Shown: positions 26,057-34,638, counted from the first letter of the stretch. The stretch is 64,000 bases of DNA from JAJPHF01 sp035293805 (GCA_035293805.1 DATGMD010000018.1:196926-260925); one strand, 5' to 3'. Program-made: numbers and translations. Notes: generated from the letters alone by a model not told the origin.

Positions 26057-26689
26057 TTAGAAGTAGGGCTGGTAGGTCAGGTAGGCGCCGTAGCCTAGGG
26101 GACCGCTTACCACGGTCGCGCCCCAGCCGGGGCTACTCTGCGCCAGCTCGCTCGCCAGCGCCTGTGCGGCCGCGAGCTGGTCGGCCGTCCAGAAGAGCTG
26201 CGGGCTGCTCACGATGTACACGTTGTTGCCCACCGGGACGAGCGTCGGCGGGTAGTTGGCGAAGTCGGCCGCGGGGAACAGCGCTTCCAGTGGCGGGAGC
26301 ACGTAGGCGGTCACCTCCGGCATGACGGGGACCGGGACCGGCTGCACGACGGTCGGCGGCTGGTAGGCCGGGGGCGCCACGACGACGGGCGGCTGGTAGC
26401 GGTCGTGGTCGCCGTAGGGGCGCTGGTCATCCCGGTCCCGCCCCCAATCATCCCGGTCCCGTCCGCGATCGTCGCGGTTCCCCCAGTCTGCCCGGTCGGG
26501 ACCGCGCCCATCCTGCGCATACACGCGTGGCGGCCCGCCCCGGTCGCCGTTGTCGCGCTGCGCGTATACCGGGGGAGAAGCGTGCCCCCCGTCCAAGCCT
26601 TGCGCCTGCACGGCGGGTGCGGCGGCGAAGCCGAGACTGGCCACCAGCCCGAGTGCGCTCGCCGCCCGAGCAGCGTGGATACGCCACAT
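26057..26689 (-). CDS. secreted protein with a C-terminal LFPAA domain
   Basis: The 210-residue product has a signal peptide ending 'APAVQAQG', a long Asp/Arg/Gly-rich repeat segment (RDDWGRDRDD-like units) and a Pro/Val stretch. The domain 'LPPLEALFPAADFANYPPTL', 'NNVYIVSSPQLFW', 'SPGWGATVVSGPLGYGAYL' ends it. It is the larger paralogue of the protein at 2160-2645, sharing the whole layout and the domain. AAGGAGG precedes the ATG. The charged repeat looks disordered. Function is unknown; export and an envelope location are inferred from the signal peptide. Confidence 0.75.
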   Translation of the reverse strand: MWRIHAARAASALGLVASLGFAAAPAVQAQGLDGGHASPPVYAQRDNGDRGGPPRVYAQDGRGPDRADWGNRDDRGRDRDDWGRDRDDQRPYGDHDRYQPPVVVAPPAYQPPTVVQPVPVPVMPEVTAYVLPPLEALFPAADFANYPPTLVPVGNNVYIVSSPQLFWTADQLAAAQALASELAQSSPGWGATVVSGPLGYGAYLTYQPYF

Positions 26690-27007
26690 GAGAAAGCCTC
26701 CTTGCGGGGATTGAAGTCACCAGTAGTGTAGGCACACCGCCTGTGCGCGTTTCGTCAACAAAACCCTAAATTCCTGTGGAACTCTGGGAGACCGTGTGGC
26801 CCGCAGCCGGGCGAGGGCCGTGCGACGACACCGACAAACGCGCCCACCAAGTCTGCGCGGCTCAGCTCGCCCAGTCAGCGCCAGCCCACCGACGCGCGGA
26901 GGACGACGGCGAGCGCGTTGTGGAAGCTGGCCAGTGTCACGCGCGATGCCGCAGCCAGATGTGGCTGCGATGGCTTCGTACTCGCGGGAGCGGCTGTTCG
27001 GCGAGAG
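26690..27007. other. gene-free interval upstream of the secreted-protein gene
   Basis: This 318-bp stretch has no supported gene. Its first 90 bp are AT-richer than the surroundings (for example CAACAAAACCCTAAATTCC near 26757-26775) and probably hold the promoter of the minus-strand gene, though no well-spaced -35/-10 pair was found. Confidence 0.4.
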
Positions 27008-27475
27008 TCAGGCCTGGGCCTGGTACGCGCGCCACACTTCTAGCATCTCGTCGCGCAGCAGCTGATAGACCGGCAGGTGGCGCTCGGCGTCAGGCAGCAC
27101 GAACTGCCCGCGGGGCCGCCGGTGGCCGCGGGCGTAGGTTTCGGTGTCCTCGACGGAGCCGGCGTAGTAAATGCGGGCGATCCCCGCGCGCCAGCAGGCC
27201 GCATGGCACATGGCGCAGCACTCGCAGCTCGTGTACATGGTGCAGCCGCTGAGGTCAGGCGTCCCCAGCCGCCGGCAGGCATCACGAATGGCCGCCATCT
27301 CGGCATGCCAGGTCGGGTCGCACTCGGGCTCGACCCGCGCCTGCCCCTCGCCCACGATCGCGCCGTCGCGGACGATCACCGCGCCGAACGGCCCGCCGAT
27401 CTGCTCGTCCAGCGCCACCTGGCGCGCCAGCGCGATGGCGCGGCGCAGGAACGTCTCGTGGGTCGGCTGCTCCAT
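27008..27475 (-). CDS. zinc-dependent nucleoside deaminase family protein
   Basis: The ATG at 27475 follows AGGAGG by six nucleotides; a start at 27493 would waste that site. The 155-residue protein is of the cytidine/guanine deaminase fold, with the catalytic zinc motif 'HAEMAAIRDA' and a Cys pair in 'SCECCAMC', a variant of the usual PCxxC. The N-terminal 'FLRRAIALARQVALDEQ' helix and 'GGPFGAVIVRDG' are typical of guanine deaminase-like enzymes. The substrate may be guanine, cytosine derivatives or another purine. It has no obvious operon partner. Confidence 0.87.
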   Translation of the reverse strand: MEQPTHETFLRRAIALARQVALDEQIGGPFGAVIVRDGAIVGEGQARVEPECDPTWHAEMAAIRDACRRLGTPDLSGCTMYTSCECCAMCHAACWRAGIARIYYAGSVEDTETYARGHRRPRGQFVLPDAERHLPVYQLLRDEMLEVWRAYQAQA

Positions 27476-27656
27476 GTCCGTCCTCCTCGCCACGGCGCGC
27501 TGTCCCGGGCAGCACCCGCCGCCCCGCTACGCCCGCGGGCGGATGCTGGTTTGCAGCGCGGCGGGCTCCGCGGGGGGCGGCACAAAGCCGCGTCCGGACG
27601 CCTGGCATGGTAGGCCGGCCGCGCCGCGTCGCTCGGTGACGGGCGGGAACAGGGGA

Positions 27657-28400
27657 TCAATCACGGAGGGCACCGCGACGGGGCGCGGCGGGCTCCGCGG
27701 GGGGCTCGGACGGGCTCAGGATGAAGCGGTAGCCGAGGCCGCGGTCCGTGCGGATGTAGCGCGGGTGGTCGGGATTGTCGCCCAGCTTCTCGCGCAGGCG
27801 GCGCACGTAGACGCGCAGGTAGTCGACCTCGTCCACGTACTCGCGGCCCCACACCTTCGCCAGCAGCGTGCCGTGGGTGAGCGTGCGCCCCGCGTTGCGG
27901 ACCAGATGGTACAGCAGCTTGTACTCGGTCGGGGTCAGCTCGACGGGCTCGCCCTGCAGGCGCACCTCGGGGATGTTGAAGTCCATCTCCAGGTCGCCCG
28001 CCCGAAACGACGGCGCGCGGCTGCGCGGCATCGGCATGTCGAGGCGCCGCAGCACGGCGCGCACCCGCGCCAGCAGCTCCAGGTGGTTGAACGGCTTGGT
28101 GACGTAGTCGTCGGCCCCTAACTCCAGCCCCTTGACCTTGTCCAGCGTGTCGTCGCGGGCCGTCAGCATGATGACCGGCACGTCCGAGAACTCCCGCAGC
28201 TGCCGGAGCACCTCGTAGCCGTCGATATCGGGCAGGCCGATGTCCAGCAGCACGAGATCGGGCGCGGCCTCCTCGACTAGCTCCAGGGCGCGCTTGCCGG
28301 TGGCGGCCGGGATGATCTCGACGTCGCGCCACTGTAGGAGGAACCCGAGCTGGACTGATTCAACCACGTCCGTGGCGTCGTCGACGACAAGTATCTTCAC
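27657..28400 (-). CDS. OmpR/KdpE-type response regulator
   Basis: The 247-residue protein has a receiver domain with acidic pocket 'VVDDATD', phospho-acceptor D53 in 'LVLLDIGLPD', and 'MLTAR' and 'KPFNHLEL' carrying the conserved Thr and Lys. A winged-helix DNA-binding domain follows with 'LTPTEYKLLYHLVRNAGRTL' and 'YLRVYVRRLREKLGD'. Its start codon overlaps the end of the histidine kinase gene by four bases, so the two form one operon and a cognate pair. The target genes are unknown; OmpR-family regulators bind direct repeats about 11 bp apart. Confidence 0.93.
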   Translation of the reverse strand: MKILVVDDATDVVESVQLGFLLQWRDVEIIPAATGKRALELVEEAAPDLVLLDIGLPDIDGYEVLRQLREFSDVPVIMLTARDDTLDKVKGLELGADDYVTKPFNHLELLARVRAVLRRLDMPMPRSRAPSFRAGDLEMDFNIPEVRLQGEPVELTPTEYKLLYHLVRNAGRTLTHGTLLAKVWGREYVDEVDYLRVYVRRLREKLGDNPDHPRYIRTDRGLGYRFILSPSEPPAEPAAPRRGALRD

Positions 28401-29407
28401 GGCTCCTCCGTCTCGGCCGGCCCCTGCGCCGGCACGCGCAGGGTGAATGTGCTGCCCTGCCCTTCCGCAGTCGTCACCGCGATCGTGCCCCCGTGCGCCA
28501 GCGCGATGGCCCTGGCGATCGGCAGGCCCAGCCCCGCGCCGGCGCGGCTGCCGCCTGCGCGGCTGTCCACGGTGAAGAAGCGCTCGAAGAGCCGCCGCTG
28601 GTCGGCGACCGCGATGCCTGGGCCCTCGTCCGTCACCGACCAGCTCACCGCGTCGCCGGTCGCGCCGACTGCCAGCCGCACGCGCCCGCCATCCGGCGAG
28701 AACTTGTGGGCGTTCGACAGCAGGTTGAGCACGACTTGCTCCAGGCGCCGGTGATCGCCGTAGACCCAGACGGGTGTTTTGGGCAGCACCAGGTCGAGCG
28801 TTTGCCCACGGCTCTGGAGCAGCGGCGTGATGACGACCGCGGTGTCCCGCGCGAGCTGGCGCGCGTCGAAGCGTCGCAGCTGGAGCTGGACCCGCCCGGC
28901 GCGGAAGCGCGCCAGGTCGAGCAGGTCGGCGAGCACTCGCTGCATGCGGTCGGCGCTGCGCTCGATGGTGTGCAGGAGCTGCTCGCGGGCGGCGGCGTCG
29001 GGCGACGTGGTGGGATCGAGCAAGAGGCCCACGCAGGTGCGGACAGCCGTGAGCGGCGTGCGCAGCTCGTGCGCGACGGTCGCCAGCAGGTCGGTGCGCA
29101 ACTGCTCCAGCTCTTCCAGGCGGGCGACCACATCCGCTTGGCCAGCGTCGCTGGCGCCCGCGTGCTCCTGCCCGAGCGAGGTCGGCACGTAGAATGGGTC
29201 GCCCGAGCCGACGGCGGCCGTGCAGACGAGCCCTAGAGCGACCAGCCGTGTCAGAAGCGCTGCCACGCGGGCCGGCTCGATCTCCGCGCCGAGCGCGCTG
29301 AAGCGCTCGGCCACGGTGGCGGCCGTCGCGCCCTCGCCCAGCAAGCGCAGGGCGGTCAGCGCGAGCGCGTCCTCGCCGTCGCTTGCCTCGCGCGCCGATG
29401 CTTCCAT
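28397..29407 (-). CDS. soluble sensor histidine kinase with a winged-helix-like N-terminus
   Basis: The 336-residue kinase has no membrane segment. Residues about 12-80 look like a winged-helix module ('LRLLGEGATAATVAERFSAL', then a basic helix and a 'DPFYVPTSLG' wing). A short coiled coil leads to the H-box 'HELRTPLT' with H113, and N, G1 and G2 boxes follow ('NLLSNAHKF', 'DEGPGIA', 'GAGLGLPIARAI'). It is upstream of its response regulator with a four-base overlap. A cytosolic signal is therefore sensed. The ribosome binding site is weak. Confidence 0.88.
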   Translation of the reverse strand: MEASAREASDGEDALALTALRLLGEGATAATVAERFSALGAEIEPARVAALLTRLVALGLVCTAAVGSGDPFYVPTSLGQEHAGASDAGQADVVARLEELEQLRTDLLATVAHELRTPLTAVRTCVGLLLDPTTSPDAAAREQLLHTIERSADRMQRVLADLLDLARFRAGRVQLQLRRFDARQLARDTAVVITPLLQSRGQTLDLVLPKTPVWVYGDHRRLEQVVLNLLSNAHKFSPDGGRVRLAVGATGDAVSWSVTDEGPGIAVADQRRLFERFFTVDSRAGGSRAGAGLGLPIARAIALAHGGTIAVTTAEGQGSTFTLRVPAQGPAETEEP

Positions 29408-29468
29408 AACTTGATGATACCGCCGTCCCTACCCCACCGGTCGCCGCTTGATGCGGCCGTCGGCGTGA

Positions 29469-29497
29469 TTGGCTATCGTTTAGGCGCGGGCTACCCT
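29469..29497 (+). promoter_or_regulatory. candidate promoter of the AI-2E-family transporter gene
   Basis: TTGGCT at 29469-29474, a 17-nt spacer and TACCCT at 29492-29497 precede the GGAGAGAG ribosome binding site. Both boxes are imperfect. Confidence 0.35.
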
Positions 29498-29522
29498 ACC
29501 CCCACGAATAGGAGAGAGCACG

Positions 29523-30620
29523 ATGCGGCTATCCGCAGCGGCCTCGCCGGCCGGACAGGTGCTGCTGTATGGCGCGTGCGCGGTCCTAGTCGCGGCGGGC
29601 ATGCAGGCCGCGGCCACCCTGGTAAGCGCGCTGGTCCTGGCCGTGGTGCTGGCGACCGTGCTGGCGCCGCTCCTGCGGCGCTTGCGCGAGGCAGGGGTAC
29701 CGGGGTGGCTCGCCGGGATTATCGTACTCGTGCCGGTCGTCCTCATCGGCGTGCTGTTCGTCGGCTTTCTCGTTCAATCGCTCGGTGAGCTGAACGCCAA
29801 GATCCCCGGGTACATCACCCGGCTCAGCGCACTCGCGGCGGTCGTGTCCGAGCGCTTCTTCGGCGACCCGGCGGCGCTGCGCGGGATGATGCCCGCGATG
29901 ACGCCGGAGCCTGGGCAGATCGTGGCGCTGGCGACCGGGGCGCTCGGCGGCGCGCTGCAAGCGACGAACGATATGCTCCTGGTGTTGTTCATCCTCCTGT
30001 ATACCTGCATGGAGGCCGAGAGCTTCCCCACGCGCGTGCAGGCTGTGGTCGGCCCGACCAGCGGTCTGCCGCGGCGCCTGGCCTCTCTGGCCGAGGCGCT
30101 CCGCGCCTTCGTCCTGATCAACGGGCAGGCGGGGCTCCTCGTGGCGATCGTGCGCACGGGTCTGCTGCTCGTGCTGGGCGTGGACTTCGCGCTGCTCTGG
30201 GGAGCGTGGTCCCTGCTGCTCACCTACGTCCCCACGGTCGGCTATCCGCTCGCCGTGCTGCCGCCGACGCTGCTAGCGCTGGTCGATCGCGGCCCCGTCA
30301 CGGCGCTGATCGTGTTCGTGGCCTTTGGGGTCGTGAACACGGTCGTCTACAATCTGCTCCAGCCCCATTGGGCGGGTGCCAGCCTGAACCTGTCGCCCCT
30401 CGTCGTGATCGTGTCGCTGTTCTTGTGGGGCATCATCCTCGGCGCGATGGGCGCGCTGCTCGCCGTTCCCCTCACTATGATGGCCATCACGCTGTTGGAG
30501 AGTAGCGAGCAGACGCGCTGGCTCGCGGCGCTGATGCGCGATCATCCGCCCACTGCCGCGGAAACCGCCGCGCTACCGACCGGTGGCCCCGCGCCCACGT
30601 CGCGTCGCGGCACGCTCTGA
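29523..30620 (+). CDS. AI-2E family transporter
   Basis: The 365-residue membrane protein has about seven to eight hydrophobic segments, the family signature region 'PTVGYPLAVLPPTLLALVDR' and the C-terminal 'HWAGASLNLSPLVVIVSLFL'/'GAMGALLAVPLTMMAITLLE'. The family (PF01594) exports small molecules or ions, including Na+/H+ antiporters and, in a few cases, autoinducer-2; here the substrate is unknown. It lies divergent from the two-component operon with 115 bp between them. GGAGAGAG precedes the ATG. The Ala/Pro C-terminal tail is probably cytoplasmic and disordered. Confidence 0.9.
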   Translation: MRLSAAASPAGQVLLYGACAVLVAAGMQAAATLVSALVLAVVLATVLAPLLRRLREAGVPGWLAGIIVLVPVVLIGVLFVGFLVQSLGELNAKIPGYITRLSALAAVVSERFFGDPAALRGMMPAMTPEPGQIVALATGALGGALQATNDMLLVLFILLYTCMEAESFPTRVQAVVGPTSGLPRRLASLAEALRAFVLINGQAGLLVAIVRTGLLLVLGVDFALLWGAWSLLLTYVPTVGYPLAVLPPTLLALVDRGPVTALIVFVAFGVVNTVVYNLLQPHWAGASLNLSPLVVIVSLFLWGIILGAMGALLAVPLTMMAITLLESSEQTRWLAALMRDHPPTAAETAALPTGGPAPTSRRGTL

Positions 30621-30663
30621 GCAGCTCCCCGAGCGCGGCCGGGCCTTCCCGCCACACAACTCC

Positions 30664-30879
30664 TTAGCGCGCCGAGAGCCGGCCGAGAATCCACGGTAGC
30701 TGGGTGCCCAGCAGTAGCAGCCACAGCGCGACCCCAATCACCTGCACGCTGGCGAGGATAGGCCGGCTCAGCCGCCGCGCATGACAGTCGAGACACTCGA
30801 CTCGGACCAGGCCGTCGCGGCCGTGATAGGCGGTGGCGCCGCGAGCGGGCTTCGCGCATGTGTCGCAAACAAATTTCAC
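30664..30879 (-). CDS. small zinc-ribbon protein with one membrane segment
   Basis: The 71-residue product starts at a GTG preceded by GGAAGGAG at ideal spacing, which makes it a real gene despite its size. Its first half carries two Cys pairs, 'CDTC' and 'CLDCHARRL', forming a zinc ribbon. The second half is one hydrophobic helix ('VIGVALWLLLLGTQLPWIL') with a short tail. It would sit in the inner membrane with the ribbon on the cytoplasmic side. The family is not recognised. It is downstream of the GreA-like gene on the same strand, about 200 bp away. Confidence 0.7.
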   Translation of the reverse strand: MKFVCDTCAKPARGATAYHGRDGLVRVECLDCHARRLSRPILASVQVIGVALWLLLLGTQLPWILGRLSAR

Positions 30880-31081
30880 AGCGTGCTCCTTCCTGGGGTG
30901 CGATTGGGGCGAAAACGCCTGCGCGTGCCACGCTCAAGGGCCGCCCGGCGGGAGCCAGGGGGGCGCGGTCGGCGAGCCTGAGCAGCGGGGGCTCCCTTGC
31001 CCGACCCCGCGGGCGCGTCGGCGCGTCCGCGGGCCGCTGCTCAGCAGCGCCTGGGGCCCCGAAGGGCCCCACGAGTTGTCG

Positions 31082-31723
31082 TTAGTCCACCTGCTCTACC
31101 ATCACCCAGCGGGTGCCGCCGGGCGCAGCAACCTCCGCGCGCTCGCCCACGCGGCGGCCCAGCAGCGCCCGCCCCAGCGGCGACTCCGGCGAGATGCTGC
31201 CGGCCCGGGCGTTCGCTTCGCCCGGCGCCACCAGCGTGTAGGTGTCGAGCGACCCGTCGTCGTCGCGCACCTGGATGCGACTGCCGACGATGGCGGTCCC
31301 GTCGGGCTGGACCACGCAGGCCTGCGCGAGCACCCGCCGTAGCGTGTCCAGGCGCTGGGCGCCCAGGTGGAAGTCCCAGGCTGCCGGCACGGTGGCGGGG
31401 GCCGCGTCCTCGCTCACGCCGTCGGCCAGGACTGGGGCCGCGATGGCGGGCAGGCTATCCATCAGCCGCTCCACCTCGGCCTCCAGGCGCTCGAACACTT
31501 CGCGGGTCATCGGCAGCCCCTGTGCCGTTACGTTCGCCTCGGGCCCAGTGGGATTCAGCGCCACCATGGGTACCTCCAAAGGGGAGTGTTCGTCATACGA
31601 GCAGTAGCAGGGACCGCCGGCCGCGCAGCCAGCACAACAGTACTGTTGTCCCGCTCGCTCGACCGGCGCCCAGTCGACGTCCATCTCGCACGTCGCGCAG
31701 CGAGATTTACGCTGTGTTCGCAT
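31082..31723 (-). CDS. GreA/GreB C-terminal domain fused to a Cys-rich metal-binding domain
   Basis: From the ATG at 31723 (upstream CGGAGAG) the product is 213 residues. Residues 1-52 hold a Cys-rich module: 'CATCEMD', then 'YCCAGCAAGGPCYCSYD'. The rest has a short coiled coil ('LEAEVERLMDSL') and a GreA/GreB-like C-terminal domain ('GSRIQVRDDDGSLDTYTLV', 'SPESPLGRALLGRRVGERAE'). Gre proteins rescue backtracked RNA polymerase. An internal in-frame ATG at 31567 has a perfect GGAGG five nucleotides upstream, so a short 161-residue form without the Cys module is likely made too. Confidence 0.8.
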   Translation of the reverse strand: MRTQRKSRCATCEMDVDWAPVERAGQQYCCAGCAAGGPCYCSYDEHSPLEVPMVALNPTGPEANVTAQGLPMTREVFERLEAEVERLMDSLPAIAAPVLADGVSEDAAPATVPAAWDFHLGAQRLDTLRRVLAQACVVQPDGTAIVGSRIQVRDDDGSLDTYTLVAPGEANARAGSISPESPLGRALLGRRVGERAEVAAPGGTRWVMVEQVD

Positions 31724-32059
31724 CCTTGAGCTCTCCGATGCCATCCACTCCACTACATGCCAGGATGGCAGGGCTGCGCGGTTTGTCTTTACGGCTACTA
31801 TACGATCCGTCAATAAAAACGGGCTGGAAGAAACGTGAACGTTGCATAAACAACAGAATCATCCGCTCCAGGCAGCTTATTTATGCTTCGTTCATGGAGA
31901 TACAGGCCCATATTCGGATGGCCTGGGTATACTTTTGACAAGCCACCCACCCTATCTGGCGATCCCTGCGATCCGCTTGCCCTGGATTGGGGCCGCCCGG
32001 CTCACGGCAAGCCGCTCCGGGCGAGGGGCTGGATCGCATTCGCTACCTGGGAGAGCACG
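31724..32059. other. AT-rich divergent intergenic region
   Basis: From about 31780 to 31940 the sequence is much richer in A and T than anything around it and includes CAATAAAAACG, TTATTTATGC and TTTTGACA. It lies between the divergent GreA-like and glutamate dehydrogenase genes and probably contains both promoters. TTGACA at 31935-31940 lacks a matching -10. AACGTGAACGTT at 31832-31843 is a near-palindrome. Confidence 0.5.
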
Positions 32060-33337
32060 ATGTTTGGTTTGAGTAGCGCAGCCGTGACCGATGTCGCCGA
32101 CACGCCGTTGGGCGCGGCACTGGAGCAGTTCGACCGGGCAGCGGAGTATCTTCAGCTGGACGCGGTCCTGCGCGAGCGCCTGCGGGTGCCCGAGCGTGAA
32201 TGGACCGGCGAGATTCCGGTGCTTATGGACGACGGGACCACACGGGTCTTCGCCGGCTTCCGGGTGCAGCACAATCTCAGCCGTGGCCCTGGCAAGGGCG
32301 GCCTGCGCTATCACCCGACCGTGGACCTGGACGAGATGCGGGCGTTGGCGATGGCGATGACCTGGAAGTGCGCCTTGCTGCGCCTGCCCTTCGGCGGCGC
32401 CAAGGGCGGCGTGGCGTGCGACCCGGCCCGCCTGAGCCGGGCCGAGCTGGAGCGCCTGACGCGCCAGCTCACGGCCAAGCTGGCCGACCTGATCGGCCCG
32501 GGGCGCGACGTGCCGGGCCCGGACGTGGGGACGGATGGCCAGGTGATGGCCTGGATAGCGGACGCTTACGCCCGGCTGACGGGCCGTCCGGCACCCGGCG
32601 TCGTCACCGGCAAGCCGGTTGCGCTGGGTGGCCTGGCGGGGCGCGTGAACGCCACCGGCCAGGGCGTCGCGTACTGCGTGCAGGCCGCGGCGAGCCGCCT
32701 CGGGCTGGACCTGGCGTCGGCCACCGTGGCCATTCAGGGCTTCGGTAACGTGGGCCAGTCCACCGCCGACGCGCTGCACCGCCTGGGCGCGCGCATCGTG
32801 GCGGTGAGCGACGTGAGCGGCGGGGTTTACCGCGGCGCGGGGCTCGACCTGGGAGCGTTGCGTCGCCATGTCCGTGAGGCGGGCACCGTCGCGGGCGCGC
32901 CGGACACGGAAGCGCTATCGAACGCCGAGCTACTGGCGCTCGACTGCGACGTGCTCGTCCCGGCGGCGCTAGGGGGACAGATCACCGCGCACAACGCCGA
33001 CCGTGTGCGCGCGCGGCTGCTCGCCGAAGCCGCCAACGGCCCCACGCTGGGCGAGGCCGACCCGATCCTGCGGGAGCGGGGCGTGGCGGTGATTCCCGAC
33101 GTGCTCTGCAACGCGGGCGGGGTCACGGCCAGCTATTTCGAGTGGGCCCAGAACTGTGAGGGGCTGGTGTTGACGCGGGCGGAGCTTGACGCCCGGCTGC
33201 GCTATCTCATGCTCCGCGCCTTCGACGAGGTCTGGTGGCAGGCCGGGGAGCGGGCCATCGACATGCGGCTCGCCGCGCACGCGCTGGCGGTCCGCCGCGT
33301 CGCGGGCGCGGCGCAGCTCCGCGACCGCTACGCCTGA
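32060..33337 (+). CDS. gdhA: glutamate dehydrogenase family enzyme
   Basis: The ATG at 32060, after GGGAGAG, gives 425 residues, normal for hexameric Glu/Leu/Phe/Val dehydrogenases. The substrate site is intact: 'GPGKGGLRYHP' and the catalytic-lysine motif 'PFGGAKGGV'. The nucleotide-binding loop is 'VAIQGFGNVGQSTADAL', and 'VPAALGGQIT' plus 'NAGGVTASYFEWAQN' follow. It interconverts glutamate and 2-oxoglutarate plus ammonia. 'DVSGGVY' after the loop suggests NAD use, but cofactor choice cannot be settled by eye. It is monocistronic or co-transcribed with the kinase gene 119 nt downstream. Confidence 0.92.
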   Translation: MFGLSSAAVTDVADTPLGAALEQFDRAAEYLQLDAVLRERLRVPEREWTGEIPVLMDDGTTRVFAGFRVQHNLSRGPGKGGLRYHPTVDLDEMRALAMAMTWKCALLRLPFGGAKGGVACDPARLSRAELERLTRQLTAKLADLIGPGRDVPGPDVGTDGQVMAWIADAYARLTGRPAPGVVTGKPVALGGLAGRVNATGQGVAYCVQAAASRLGLDLASATVAIQGFGNVGQSTADALHRLGARIVAVSDVSGGVYRGAGLDLGALRRHVREAGTVAGAPDTEALSNAELLALDCDVLVPAALGGQITAHNADRVRARLLAEAANGPTLGEADPILRERGVAVIPDVLCNAGGVTASYFEWAQNCEGLVLTRAELDARLRYLMLRAFDEVWWQAGERAIDMRLAAHALAVRRVAGAAQLRDRYA

Positions 33338-33456
33338 GCGGCGCCTCGCCGGACGCGACGCCCGAACGGCCGCCGGGCTATTCGGGCGCGCGAACTGCCA
33401 GACGCCGGCGAGCGGGGGCCTGCGCCCTCGCGTCGGCAGAGAGGGAACGACAGACG

Positions 33457-34638
33457 ATGACAGCAACAGCCTACGCCGTGCCTAGCGCTGCCCCGCATAC
33501 CTCCGCGCTGGGCGACGTGCCGCTCATGGCGCTGCTGGAGCGCGTGGCGCAGGGGGTATTGGTCGCGGACGACCGGGGCGTGATCGTCTTCGCCCACCCC
33601 GCGGCCGCGCAGGTCCTCGGGCGGCCGCCGGGCGAGCTGCGCGGCCAGTCGGGCGCGGCGCTCGGCGAGTGGCTGCGCCCGGCGCGGCCGGGGCGCGCGG
33701 CGGCGCCGTTCGCGCGCGCCCTACGGGGCGAACCCGTCGAAGCCGAGCCCCGGGTCGCCAGCCGGGACGGGCGGACCTGGCGGGTGCGCTGGTCCGAGGC
33801 GCCGCTGCGCGACGACCGCGGCGTCATCCGCGGCGTCGTCGCCTGGGCCCAGGCGGTGTCCCCCGACGAGTGGGGCGGCGCGGCGGTCGAGCCGCTGTCG
33901 GCCACTGGCGACGCGCACGCGGAGTGCCGGGAGTCCGTGGCGACGCTGTCGCACGATCTGAAGAACCCGCTGACGCGGATCAAGGGGCTGGCCCAGTTGC
34001 TACAGCGCCGGCTGGCGAGCGGCCGCGGTGTGGACCCGGGTCAGTTGCGCGAGAGCCTGGCTCAGATTGACCGGACGGTGGGCAAGATGACGATAACGCT
34101 CAACGAGCTGGTCGAGACGGCGCATCGTCCGGCCGGCGAGGCGCCCGCGCTCGATCGTCGCCCCACGGACCTCGTCGCGGTGGTGCGCCACCTGATCGGC
34201 GAGTACCAGCACGCGACCGAGCGGCACCGGCTGCACCTGGCCACGACGCAGGCGACAGTGATCGGCGCCTGGGATGCCTCGCGGCTGGAGCGGGCCATCT
34301 CCAACCTGCTGTCCAACGCGGTCAAGTACAGCCCGGCGGGCGGCGAGATCCGGGTGCTGATCGAGTGCCTGGAGCCCGAGGGCTGGGCGATGCTGCAAGT
34401 GTCTGATGAGGGGATCGGGATTCCCGAGGCCGACCTGCCGCGCGTCTTCGAGGGCGCCCACCGGGCGGGCAACGTGGTCGGCCGCATCAACGGGACCGGG
34501 CTGGGGCTGCCGGCGGTCCGCCAGACCGTCGAACAGCACGGCGGCACTGTCGGTGTCGAGAGCCGGGAAGACGGCGGCACGACGGTGACCGTCTGGCTGC
34601 CGCTGCAGCCGGACGGCGTCGGTGCAGGCGGCAGGTAA
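33457..34638 (+). CDS. PAS-domain sensor histidine kinase
   Basis: The ATG at 33457 follows GAGGGA. The 393-residue kinase is soluble. A PAS domain (about 22-135; 'GVLVADDRGVIVFAHPAAAQ') precedes a HisKA domain with H166 in 'LSHDLKNPLTRIKG', and a HATPase_c domain with N-box 'NLLSNAVKYSP', 'DEGIGIPEADL' and 'GTGLGLPAVRQTVEQHGG'. No response regulator gene is adjacent, so this is an orphan kinase, perhaps partnering the regulator at 27657-28400 or one elsewhere. The PAS domain suggests sensing of redox, oxygen or a ligand. It is followed by a CBS-domain protein on the same strand. Confidence 0.92.
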   Translation: MTATAYAVPSAAPHTSALGDVPLMALLERVAQGVLVADDRGVIVFAHPAAAQVLGRPPGELRGQSGAALGEWLRPARPGRAAAPFARALRGEPVEAEPRVASRDGRTWRVRWSEAPLRDDRGVIRGVVAWAQAVSPDEWGGAAVEPLSATGDAHAECRESVATLSHDLKNPLTRIKGLAQLLQRRLASGRGVDPGQLRESLAQIDRTVGKMTITLNELVETAHRPAGEAPALDRRPTDLVAVVRHLIGEYQHATERHRLHLATTQATVIGAWDASRLERAISNLLSNAVKYSPAGGEIRVLIECLEPEGWAMLQVSDEGIGIPEADLPRVFEGAHRAGNVVGRINGTGLGLPAVRQTVEQHGGTVGVESREDGGTTVTVWLPLQPDGVGAGGR

